A stretch of DNA of 15,577 nucleotides from Bacteroidota bacterium (GCA_023457535.1 JAEWLN010000073.1:1-15577); one strand, 5' to 3'; numbered from the stretch's first letter, positions 8,166 through 14,709 are shown. Program-made: numbers and translations. Notes: a model not told the origin generated them from the letters alone.

Positions 8166-8179
8166 ATGACATCTGTCAT
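8166..8179. promoter_or_regulatory. Perfect palindrome ATGACA-TC-TGTCAT, candidate operator
   Basis: A perfect 6+2+6 inverted repeat in the 214-nt divergent intergenic region (8120-8333). If transcription starts about 5 nt past the -7 box at 8136-8143, the palindrome centre (8172.5) lies near -41.5, a position used by activators touching RNA polymerase. The regulator is unknown. Half-site spacing differs from the usual Crp (TGTGA-N6-TCACA) and Fnr (TTGAT-N4-ATCAA) sites. Confidence 0.4.
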
Positions 8180-8278
8180 GTATGCGGATTTATCTGTTCC
8201 GATTATCGGGGATGGCAAAAAACCATCGGATATTTTCAATACAGTTCTGAATCGTGTGATACACAACGGATAAAGTAG

Positions 8279-8286
8279 TATGTTTG
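8279..8286 (+). promoter_or_regulatory. -7 promoter box of the secreted nuclease/phosphatase gene
   Basis: TATGTTTG, a perfect TAnnTTTG match, 47 nt upstream of the ATG at 8334 and leaving a short AT-rich leader. No -33 TTG at good spacing. Confidence 0.5.
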
Positions 8287-8333
8287 CGCCGAATCACTAA
8301 CTTAACCGCATTCCCAACGAGTGCATTATTTCT

Positions 8334-9986
8334 ATGCGTTATTATTTGAGGTTATTACTGCTTTTGCTCGCTTTTCCTGCATCGGCGCAAACGATTCTGC
8401 TCGAGCAATCCATGCTCACACAGGGGAGTTTCAATTCTTTTACTACGGTAAGCGTTTCGGGGGCGCAAACCTGGACGTTCAGCCCACAATACGGCGCGGT
8501 CTGCAACGGCTATGCGGCGGGCCAGAGTTTTGCGAACCAGGACTGGCTGATCAGTCCGGAGATGAATCTCTCAGATACAGACAACGTCCAGCTTTCGTTC
8601 AGCCACACACGCGGCAATGCATCGGTGCTGGAGGTGGGCGTGGCCCAGGGTTGGTACAAAGTATTTGCGACAGCCGGCTACACTGGCAATCCCGCCACGA
8701 CCGATTGGATCGAACTTTCAGGCTTTAACCAGACCGTTCCGGTGGCCTGGCAGTACGTTTCCTCCGGCGCGCTATCCATTCCTGAAGCCGTGCGTTCAGG
8801 CCAGTCGCGCATCGCGTTTCGCTATATTTCGAGCGCCACGCAAAGTGCTACCTGGGAAATCAAAAACATACGCGTCACAGGCCAGCCACAACCCAACAAT
8901 CCCAATGCCGGCTTGCTCAAAGTCACGAACTGGAACACAGAATGGCTTGGGTGCACGCAGTTTGGCCCGACAGATGAAACCCAGCAAATCAACAACGTAG
9001 CGGCGGCCATGCTTGCCATGAACGCTGATATTTACTGCATTCAGGAAGTGACTAACAGCGTGGCCAATCCGTCGCTGTCACAATTGGTGTCGGCACTCGG
9101 GCAGGATCAGTGGGACGCCAGACTAGTCCCGGGCACGACCAATGATTGCGACCAGCGGCAGGCCATCGTTTTCAAAAAATCGAAAGTGCAGTTTGTCAGT
9201 GCGATGCAACTCAGCGTCGGCAATGCATCACAAGGCAATTCATACTTTTTCAATTGGTCCAACGGACGGTTTCCGGCGGTATACAACGTCAACTTCGTGG
9301 CCGGCAACAACCTCGTACCGCTCACGCTTGTGAATCTGCACGCCAAGGCCGAGGACGGGAATCCTGAGAGTTACGCGCGCAGGCTCGGCGCATCGCAAGC
9401 CCTTAAAGCCATACTCGACGGGGCGACGTACGATACTAAGAACGTCATGGTTGTGGGTGATTTCAACGATTTTCTGATCGGGACCAACAGCAATTCATGT
9501 AATTGTTCGGTATCGCCATATCAAAATTTTATCAACGATGCGGCGTCTTATGACGGCATTACCAAAAGTTTGACTGATGTTGAAATTCCGTGGGAGAACC
9601 GCCCGATTATCGAACACATGATCATTTCGAACGAACTTTTTAGCGCGTTCGTCCCGGGCAGCGCGATGCAGGAATGGGCCGTTGCACAAAGCATTCCGGG
9701 TTTTGACAGCACCACTTCCAACCATTTGCCCGTAAGCGCGGTGTTTATGTTTGATGTGTTGGCCACCCCGTCTTTTACTGCTGAAAATCGTTGGTTGGTC
9801 TATCCCAATCCGGCGCGCGACATACTTTATTTTGACGGAGATGGGCAACCTGCGGCAATTTTCGACCTGACGGGCCGGAACGTGGACATTCCGGTAAGTC
9901 GTAATTCGGCAGATATCAGTGCGTTGCCGAACGGAATTTATCTGCTCAGTTCAGGCGGCCGAAGCGCGCGTTTTGTCAAACAATAA
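8334..9986 (+). CDS. Secreted endonuclease/exonuclease/phosphatase-family protein with T9SS sorting domain
   Basis: A 550-residue secreted protein. Residues 1-19 are a signal peptide ending FPASAQ. About 20-182 form a jelly-roll domain of choice-of-anchor J type (SFANQDWLISPEMNL). About 194-472 are an EEP (DNase I-like) hydrolase with NWNTEWLG (Asn200), QEV (Glu238), NLHAKA (His336), GDFND (Asp376, Asn378) and a final SNHLP (His464). The last motif is normally SDHxP, so an active-site Asp is Asn463 here. About 485-550 are a T9SS type A C-terminal domain (YPNPARDIL, LPNGIYLL). The protein is expected to be exported through the outer membrane and to act on nucleic acid or phosphoesters outside the cell. 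It stands alone between a promoter box and an attenuator-like region. Confidence 0.9.
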   Translation: MRYYLRLLLLLLAFPASAQTILLEQSMLTQGSFNSFTTVSVSGAQTWTFSPQYGAVCNGYAAGQSFANQDWLISPEMNLSDTDNVQLSFSHTRGNASVLEVGVAQGWYKVFATAGYTGNPATTDWIELSGFNQTVPVAWQYVSSGALSIPEAVRSGQSRIAFRYISSATQSATWEIKNIRVTGQPQPNNPNAGLLKVTNWNTEWLGCTQFGPTDETQQINNVAAAMLAMNADIYCIQEVTNSVANPSLSQLVSALGQDQWDARLVPGTTNDCDQRQAIVFKKSKVQFVSAMQLSVGNASQGNSYFFNWSNGRFPAVYNVNFVAGNNLVPLTLVNLHAKAEDGNPESYARRLGASQALKAILDGATYDTKNVMVVGDFNDFLIGTNSNSCNCSVSPYQNFINDAASYDGITKSLTDVEIPWENRPIIEHMIISNELFSAFVPGSAMQEWAVAQSIPGFDSTTSNHLPVSAVFMFDVLATPSFTAENRWLVYPNPARDILYFDGDGQPAAIFDLTGRNVDIPVSRNSADISALPNGIYLLSSGGRSARFVKQ

Positions 9987-10038
9987 ATTTAATATAAACT
10001 TTAAGCTTTTTTTCACAACCCGATGCAATCGGACTTTT

Positions 10039-10046
10039 TAAATTTG
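10039..10046 (+). promoter_or_regulatory. -7 promoter box of the double leader region
   Basis: TAAATTTG, a perfect TAnnTTTG box, ends only 5 nt before the ATG of leader ORF A at 10052. The transcript would therefore start at or next to that ATG, giving a leaderless or nearly leaderless message. Confidence 0.65.
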
Positions 10047-10051
10047 CACCC

Positions 10052-10135
10052 ATGAAAATCCACCGCCATCACATGACCAATCAAACATGCCGCAAGATGC
10101 GATGCCATGTTTTGTTGTGTGAAAGGGTTTCCTGA
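10052..10135 (+). CDS. His/Cys/Arg-rich leader peptide A (27 aa)
   Basis: A 27-codon open frame with ATG directly after a perfect promoter box and no room for a Shine-Dalgarno sequence. The peptide has His at 4, 6, 7 and 19, Cys at 13, 18 and 23 and Arg at 5, 14, 17 and 25. It contains the tetrapeptide RHHM (5-8) shared with leader B. Its last four sense codons form one arm of an alternative RNA pairing with the terminator just downstream, the layout expected of an attenuation leader. It could also be a small metal-binding peptide. I do not recognise a known leader family; function is inferred from layout. Confidence 0.6.
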   Translation: MKIHRHHMTNQTCRKMRCHVLLCERVS

Positions 10136-10167
10136 TATAGACGTATACCGTATTGTCAAAGCCTTTC
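10121..10167 (+). promoter_or_regulatory. Candidate antiterminator of leader A
   Basis: GAAAGGGTTT (10121-10130, codons 24-27 of leader A) can pair with AAAGCCTTTC (10158-10167) in nine of ten positions, with one G-G mismatch. The second segment is the 5' arm of terminator A, so the two structures exclude each other. A ribosome at the leader stop codon (10133-10135) would cover the first segment and permit termination. One stalled earlier would leave it free and favour readthrough. Confidence 0.55.
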
Positions 10168-10186
10168 GTGATTGAGAGGCTTTTTT
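10158..10186 (+). terminator. Intrinsic terminator A after leader A
   Basis: AAAGCCT (10158-10164) pairs with AGGCTTT (10177-10183), extended inward by T-G, T-A and C-G pairs to leave the six-nt loop GTGATT. It is followed by T to 10186. It starts 23 nt after the stop of leader A. Confidence 0.75.
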
Positions 10187-10208
10187 GTTTCACTTTAATT
10201 TGATTGCC

Positions 10209-10292
10209 ATGAGAAATTCTGTATGCCGTTGTAACTGTTTGAACTGCCGCCATCATATGGTGCGACATCGTCATTGGAATGTATCTGTGTAA
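10209..10292 (+). CDS. His/Cys/Arg-rich leader peptide B (27 aa)
   Basis: A second open frame of exactly 27 codons, 74 nt after leader A. The peptide has Cys at 6, 8, 10 and 13, His at 15, 16, 20 and 22 and Arg at 2, 7, 14, 19 and 21, with RHHM at 14-17 as in leader A. An imperfect -7-like box, TTAATTTG (10195-10202, one mismatch), precedes its ATG by 6 nt, mirroring leader A. A strong terminator follows 22 nt after its stop. Same size, composition, shared motif and downstream terminator argue that it is a second regulatory leader. No clear antiterminator pairing was seen for this one. Confidence 0.55.
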   Translation: MRNSVCRCNCLNCRHHMVRHRHWNVSV

Positions 10293-10313
10293 TTAATTTA
10301 TCCGTTAATCTAT

Positions 10314-10342
10314 AGGTCCTTCCGCGTGAAAGGACCTTTTTT
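10314..10342 (+). terminator. Intrinsic terminator B in front of the EamA transporter
   Basis: AGGTCCTT (10314-10321) pairs perfectly with AAGGACCT (10330-10337) around an eight-nt loop and is followed by a T run to 10342. It ends 13 nt before the transporter ATG at 10356, so it sits where an attenuator would control that gene. An alternative GTG start at 10326 would fall inside its loop and is rejected. Confidence 0.85.
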
Positions 10343-10355
10343 ATTTATAATCGTT

Positions 10356-11354
10356 ATGTCACTTTTCAAAAATAAATTTTCGTTGCTTGTTGCCCTTGCC
10401 TTTGCGGGCATTTATCTCATTTGGGGATCGACTTTTTTGGCCATTTCGTACGGCCTCGGGGGATTTCCGCCTTTTATCTTATCTGGTTTGCGCTTTTTTG
10501 TCGCGGGTGTTTTGCTGCTGTTGTGGCAGATGAGCCGCGGAAAATCTGTAAAGGGATGGCTGTCCTGGAAGAACAATGCAATCACCGGCCTGCTGATCCT
10601 GACCGGCGGCACTGGCCTTGTGGCGTGGGGCGAACAATACATCTCCTCTACCGAGGCCGCGATCGCCATCGCTACCGGACCGTTCTGGTTCATCGCGCTC
10701 GACAAACAAAACTGGGCCTATTATTGCTCCAATAAATTCATTCTGGCCGGACTTGCGATCGGGTTTGCCGGACTGCTGCTGTTCCTGGGCGGGAGCATTA
10801 CCTCCGGGACGCCGCACGGGGGCGACTTCAGGATTGCGGCCTTTGGTGTACTGGCGCTGAGTTCTGTGGCCTGGACGTTGGGTTCGCTTTATTCCCGGAA
10901 AAATCCTGCCGGTAAAGCCACCCTTGTCAACATCGGGCAACAACTCGTAGCGGGCGGACTGGCCAGTTTTGTGATCGCCGCCGGACGCGGTGAATATGCA
11001 GGCTTTTCATGGTTCGAGGTGCCGCTTTCTGCGCTGGCGGGGTTGTTGTTCCTTATATTCTTGGGATCGATCGTGGCTTATGTGTCGTACATTTGGTTGT
11101 TGTCGGTCAAAGATCCGGTACTGGTCAGCACACACACTTACATCAATCCGATTGTCGCTGTGGTCATCGGATGGTTCATTGCGGGCGAATCGGTTTCGGT
11201 CGTCCAGCTGCTTGGGCTTGCGATCATTCTGACGGGCGTGTTACTGACCAATCTGTCGCAGTACGAAATGCCCAGACGCGCACGCGTAAGGCTGCGTCGG
11301 ACGACCAGCATATTGTCGCGCATCGCACGGCCGCATAAATACCTCACCAACTGA
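10356..11354 (+). CDS. EamA/DMT-superfamily transporter, YedA-like
   Basis: A 332-residue inner-membrane protein with about ten helices in two EamA repeats (about 12-136 and 160-310). The N-terminus IYLIWGSTFLAI, PPFILSGLRFFVAG in helix 2, and THTYINPIVAVVIGW with AGES in the second repeat resemble the E. coli YedA/RhaT-like branch of drug/metabolite transporters. Substrate unknown; the superfamily includes exporters of amino acids and related metabolites. The ATG at 10356 is chosen over the GTG at 10326. The tail after about 312 is basic (RRARVRLRRTTS) and probably cytoplasmic. Expression is likely controlled by the terminators and small leader frames immediately upstream. Confidence 0.9.
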   Translation: MSLFKNKFSLLVALAFAGIYLIWGSTFLAISYGLGGFPPFILSGLRFFVAGVLLLLWQMSRGKSVKGWLSWKNNAITGLLILTGGTGLVAWGEQYISSTEAAIAIATGPFWFIALDKQNWAYYCSNKFILAGLAIGFAGLLLFLGGSITSGTPHGGDFRIAAFGVLALSSVAWTLGSLYSRKNPAGKATLVNIGQQLVAGGLASFVIAAGRGEYAGFSWFEVPLSALAGLLFLIFLGSIVAYVSYIWLLSVKDPVLVSTHTYINPIVAVVIGWFIAGESVSVVQLLGLAIILTGVLLTNLSQYEMPRRARVRLRRTTSILSRIARPHKYLTN

Positions 11355-11359
11355 CCGCA

Positions 11360-11408
11360 TCCGATGCTTAGCTGTGGCGTGGAGACGCTCATTCTATCGG
11401 GCATCGGA
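11360..11408. repeat. Nested inverted repeats after the transporter gene
   Basis: TCCGATGC (11360-11367) and GCATCGGA (11401-11408) form a perfect 8-bp inverted repeat. It encloses a smaller perfect hairpin, GCGT-GGAG-ACGC (11377-11388). It lies 6 nt after the EamA stop. No T run follows either arm, so it is not a standard intrinsic terminator; it may be a 3' stabilising structure. Confidence 0.45.
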
Positions 11409-11496
11409 CAAAACCTTGGAAATTATTTAAGATTTTACGCGGGCAAACCAAAAATTAAATAAATTGCGCCGTCTGCGCCAAAGCAGATCGGACATT

Positions 11497-12054
11497 ATGA
11501 AAAGAATAATGGTCTTGCTGGCCATTGCGCCGTTGTGTGCGATGGCCCAATCGGTCAAGTCGAATTATATTGTTGTGGAAGGCGGCGATACTATATTTTG
11601 CAAAGCAGTCAGTTACAGGACGACGCCTCAGGGTTATCTGGGCCAGGTTGTTTATACAGATCTTGACGGAAAAACATGGGAAATGGAAGGGAAAAACAAC
11701 CTCAAAAGTATTTCCAGCTTTTACAATGGCGGCGGCTTTACCGACAAGATCCCGCAAAGGGTCAGCAAACCCGACAGCTATGTTCGCTGGGCGCCGCGCG
11801 TGGTGGACGGCAAGCTGAAAGTAAATTATTACGAAAGTATGATGAGTTCCGGAATCAACAGTACGTTTAAGAAATTTTATGTCCGTATGCCCGACGGCAC
11901 GTTTTACGACGTGGACACCGCCGATAGAAAAAAACACATCATTCCGTACCTGCAGCAATGCGAGGCGTTCAATGCGGCGTACAAAGGCAATTTCAGCAAC
12001 GAGTTCAACAGTTTTGTCAAAATGATTCAACTCTACAACGAGGTTTGCCGTTAG
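11497..12054 (+). CDS. Secreted protein of unknown function
   Basis: A 185-residue protein with signal peptide 1-18 (MKRIMVLLAIAPLCAMAQ, cleavage after the final Gln typical of Bacteroidota). The mature part opens with NYIVVEGGDTIFCKAV, a short beta-rich pattern of the kind found in Bacteroidota periplasmic proteins, then GYLGQVVYTDLDGKTWEMEG. The ending is helical (FNSFVKMIQLYNEVC). No catalytic motif is recognised. The upstream in-frame TTG at 11464 is rejected because it would put charged residues before the signal peptide. The only promoter-like string is TAAATTG at 11460-11466, one base short of a -7 box. Distance to the next gene is 34 nt, so co-transcription with the DUF4260 gene is possible. 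Confidence 0.7.
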   Translation: MKRIMVLLAIAPLCAMAQSVKSNYIVVEGGDTIFCKAVSYRTTPQGYLGQVVYTDLDGKTWEMEGKNNLKSISSFYNGGGFTDKIPQRVSKPDSYVRWAPRVVDGKLKVNYYESMMSSGINSTFKKFYVRMPDGTFYDVDTADRKKHIIPYLQQCEAFNAAYKGNFSNEFNSFVKMIQLYNEVCR

Positions 12055-12088
12055 GCATCTTGATTTTGTGGTTATTATTTAAGCCTTG

Positions 12089-12457
12089 ATGCAAATGCAG
12101 CGATTACTCAAATGGGAAGAAGCCGCCCAGTTCGTCTTGGGCGTGGTGTTGTTTTCGACTTTTGACTATCCGTGGTGGTGGTTTCCGGCGTGTTTGCTGT
12201 TGCCCGATCTATCGATGCTGGGTTATGCGGTCAATCCGAAAACCGGCGCATGGACCTATAATTTTTTCCACCATAAGCTACTCGCAGTGGGTTGTTATAC
12301 CATCGGTTTGTTGTGGCGCTTGGAATGGCTTGCCATGTGCGGAACCATTTTGCTTGCCCATTCGGCGATGGATCGCGTGTTTGGCTATGGCCTTAAATAT
12401 GCCGACGATTTCCGGCATACACACCTGGGACGGATCGGGAAACGCGAGAAGCGATAA
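12089..12457 (+). CDS. DUF4260 family membrane protein
   Basis: A 122-residue protein with about three hydrophobic segments (15-25, 29-48, 64-90). It carries the landmarks I associate with DUF4260: PDLSMLGY (39-46), YNFFHH (57-62), HSAMDRVFGYGLKY (91-104) and FRHTHLG (108-114). Several His and Asp residues at the membrane boundary suggest a metal- or proton-related role, but the family has no known function. The ATG at 12089 is preferred to the TTG one codon earlier. Its 3' end faces the convergent beta-flower gene, with a MITE-like inverted-repeat element between them. Confidence 0.85.
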   Translation: MQMQRLLKWEEAAQFVLGVVLFSTFDYPWWWFPACLLLPDLSMLGYAVNPKTGAWTYNFFHHKLLAVGCYTIGLLWRLEWLAMCGTILLAHSAMDRVFGYGLKYADDFRHTHLGRIGKREKR

Positions 12458-12490
12458 CGTCGCGGGTTTGTACGGGTCATGGAAAATTTA

Positions 12491-12602
12491 CAGTTTTTCT
12501 GTAATGGACGTTGGTTTTAAATTAGTATTTTTATCCCAGGGAAGGGGGCATTGGAAGTATACCCCAACGAAAAATTTTAATACCTCCATTACAGAAAATC
12601 TG
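12491..12602. mobile_element. MITE-like element, 112 bp, terminal inverted repeats, bounded by TA
   Basis: The left end CAGTTTTTCTGTAATGGA (12491-12508) and the right end (12585-12602) are inverted copies matching at 17 of 18 positions, differing only at the fourth base. Each is flanked by TA (12489-12490 and 12603-12604), as expected of IS630/Tc1-mariner-type insertions, whose ends commonly begin CAG. A nested repeat CGTTGG/CCAACG lies just inside (12509-12514, 12564-12569). There is no coding capacity, and the stretch is more AT-rich than its neighbours. Alternative: a large hairpin serving as a bidirectional terminator between convergent genes. Only one copy is in the window. Confidence 0.5.
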
Positions 12603-12665
12603 TACTTTTTGTTAAAGTTTCGTAAGCCTTTTGACAATAAATATTTTGATAACTCGCTCCATAAA

Positions 12666-13067
12666 CTATTGCCGCGCGTCGGGTTTGAAAAAGAAAAACC
12701 ACGCGGCCCAATGTACCGGAATTCCACGCGCATAACCCAATGTGCTCCGGTTCGGATTCTTCACTACTCCATCGCGCACATCGCCTAATGTCGATCGGCC
12801 AGCATTTTGTACCGTGCCATCTTCTTTGATGTATCCAACGGTGGATCGGTGGTGGTTTTGGACTGTTCCATCAGAAGAAATATAACCAATGACCGATCTG
12901 CTTGCGTTCTCGATACGCCCATCAGTTTTAAAATACCCGATGGTGGAACGGTTCGCGAGCTGCATTGTGCCGTCGGTAGAAATATAACCTATCGTCACGC
13001 GCGAATCCGACTCAAGCCGTTGCGCGCCGGCCAACAGCGGAAATAACAATAAAAGCACTATTTTCAT
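12666..13067 (-). CDS. Secreted 5-fold beta-flower-like repeat protein
   Basis: A 133-residue protein with a signal peptide (1-15, cleavage near LLAGAQ), then successive 17-residue repeats of pattern R-S-T-I-G-Y-I-x-x-D-G-T-V-Q-N-x-x. The repeats start near residues 23, 40, 57, 74 and 91 (the last shortened to 16), followed by a partial sixth that leads into a hydrophobic end (AAWFFFF). This pattern matches proteins annotated as 5-fold beta-flower, small propeller-like repeats found in Bacteroidota; no biochemical function is known to me. Its ATG overlaps the stop of the upstream dehydrogenase gene (ATGA, 13064-13067), so the two are translationally coupled. Confidence 0.8.
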   Translation of the reverse strand: MKIVLLLLFPLLAGAQRLESDSRVTIGYISTDGTMQLANRSTIGYFKTDGRIENASRSVIGYISSDGTVQNHHRSTVGYIKEDGTVQNAGRSTLGDVRDGVVKNPNRSTLGYARGIPVHWAAWFFFFKPDARQ

Positions 13068-14692
13068 AAGATATAGTCGGTGCTCAGGAAATTGGAATCG
13101 CGGTCGCGCACAATAGTGTTGAACAGCGCTTTGTTGGCATCGGTCGCTTTTGTGGCCACGAGTGACCGGATCGAGAACGAACGCAACGCATCGGACACAG
13201 AAAGCGTTCCTTCAGCACTGTCTTTGCGACCGGTAAACGGAAACACGTCCGGACTGCGCTGCGCCTGGGTATTGATGTTAACGCGGCTCACAAGATTGAC
13301 CAATGGATCGATCAGCGAAGCCACTTCTGCGGAATCATTGCTGAAAATACTTACCTGCATGCCGTGGCTGGCCTCGATCTGGTAATTGACAGGCTCAGCG
13401 AGCGAATCGAACGGAACCACAGGCACAATCGGCCCGAATTGTTCTTCGTGGTACAATTTCATCTGGTCGTTGACCGGATAGACCACAGCCGGAAAGAACA
13501 GCGAATGGTTTACCCGGCCGCCGTTCGGGTTGACGATTTTTGCTCCTTTGGCACGCGCGTCGGCCAGACATTCCTCAAGGTATGCCGGTTTATCGGGCTC
13601 GGGCAAAGGTGTGATTTTAACCTCGTCTTCCCAGGGCAGTCCGGGCTCAAGCGCACTCACGGCTGCGGCCAGCTTTTCGATAAAGGCCCCGGCAATGTCG
13701 CGTTGGACAAAAACCAACTTGAGCGCCGTACAACGTTGGCCATTGAAAGACAGCGCGCCAAGTACGATTTCCTTTACCGCCACTTCAAGGTCGGCATGGC
13801 GCGTGACGATGGCGGCATTTTTGGCATCAAGACTCAGGATCGAGCGCAATCGGTTAGGCTTTGGATGCAGTTTTTTAAGTCCGACGGCCACTTTGCTCGA
13901 CCCGATAAACGCCAGCACGTTGATTTGCCCCGATTCCATCAGCGGCGAAATGATCTCCGATCCGCGACCGTACAGCGTATTGACCGTACCAGGCGGAAAC
14001 GCGTCGCGAAATGCCTCAAGCAGCGGATAATGCGCCAGAACCCCGTGTTTGGGCAATTTGAACAAAATGGTATTGCCCATGATCAGCGCCGGGATCAGCG
14101 TGGTAAATATTTCATTGAGCGGGTAATTGAACGGTCCCATGCTCAGCACAACGCCCAGCGGTGAACGGCGGATTTGTGCAATAACGCCTTCTGCCTGTTC
14201 AAAACGGGAAGATTGCCGGTCCAGCTCTTTGAGCGCGTCGATCGTTTGGTTGATGTACTCGACCGTGCGGTCGAACTCCTTGGTTGCATCGGTCGTACTT
14301 TTCCCGATTTCCCACATGATCATTTTGATGACCTGGTCGCGTTTCTGGATCATCAGGTACACAAATTTCTGCATACACGCAATGCGCTCCTCCACGCGCA
14401 TGGTGGGCCACTTTCCTTGTCCGTTGTCATACGCCGATACAGCCGCCTGGAGGGCCTCGAGCGATTCGCGTGGCGAGACTTGAGGAATGGTGCCGAGCAA
14501 TTTGCGGCGCAAACCTTCAGGTGTTTGCACGTAAACAGGAGAAAAAACTTCAGCGACTTCGCCGTCCCACGGCACGAGTTGGCCGTTGAGCAGGTACTCG
14601 CGCTGGTGGATGGGTTCAACTTGCCACGCGGCGGGAATCTGGTGTCGCGTGAACAATTCGTCGATACGAGAGGCAGCATTTTGATGTTCCAT
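13064..14692 (-). CDS. gapN: NADP-dependent glyceraldehyde-3-phosphate dehydrogenase-like ALDH (GapN type)
   Basis: A 542-residue cytoplasmic aldehyde dehydrogenase resembling the long GapN-type proteins of Bacteroidota, expected to oxidise glyceraldehyde-3-phosphate to 3-phosphoglycerate with NADP. Motifs: MGPFNYPLNE (Asn189), SFNGQRCTALK with catalytic Cys321, EEQFGPI (Glu417) and PFTGRKDSAEGT (485-496). The usual ELGGK segment reads SLDAKN (287-292): Ser287 occupies the position of the general-base Glu, with Asp289 nearby. I recall L-E/D-A-K-N in related bacterial sequences, so this may be family-typical. The frame runs up to 15031, but the ATG at 14692 gives the family-like N-terminus. 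A near -7 box lies 18 nt upstream, and the next gene overlaps by 4 nt. Confidence 0.85.
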   Translation of the reverse strand: MEHQNAASRIDELFTRHQIPAAWQVEPIHQREYLLNGQLVPWDGEVAEVFSPVYVQTPEGLRRKLLGTIPQVSPRESLEALQAAVSAYDNGQGKWPTMRVEERIACMQKFVYLMIQKRDQVIKMIMWEIGKSTTDATKEFDRTVEYINQTIDALKELDRQSSRFEQAEGVIAQIRRSPLGVVLSMGPFNYPLNEIFTTLIPALIMGNTILFKLPKHGVLAHYPLLEAFRDAFPPGTVNTLYGRGSEIISPLMESGQINVLAFIGSSKVAVGLKKLHPKPNRLRSILSLDAKNAAIVTRHADLEVAVKEIVLGALSFNGQRCTALKLVFVQRDIAGAFIEKLAAAVSALEPGLPWEDEVKITPLPEPDKPAYLEECLADARAKGAKIVNPNGGRVNHSLFFPAVVYPVNDQMKLYHEEQFGPIVPVVPFDSLAEPVNYQIEASHGMQVSIFSNDSAEVASLIDPLVNLVSRVNINTQAQRSPDVFPFTGRKDSAEGTLSVSDALRSFSIRSLVATKATDANKALFNTIVRDRDSNFLSTDYIL

Positions 14693-14709
14693 GACAGTAA
14701 TTTGTTTTT

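Noticed and set aside
8199..8227. Small hairpins (CCGA-TTA-TCGG and GATGG-N7-CCATC) in the divergent intergenic region
   Set aside because: Stems are only 4-5 bp, no T run follows and neither lies at a gene end; chance is likely.
10052..10342. Known riboswitch (for example SAM) in the transporter leader
   Set aside because: No recognisable conserved riboswitch core was seen; the region is better explained by two small ORFs and two terminators.
10326..10355. GTG start for the EamA transporter at 10326
   Set aside because: It lies inside the loop of terminator B; the ATG at 10356 begins the normal family N-terminus.
12162..12788. 208-codon plus-strand open frame across DUF4260 and the inverted-repeat element
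   Set aside because: It overlaps the DUF4260 gene in another frame, crosses the MITE-like element and runs antisense into the beta-flower gene; there is no coherent protein pattern.
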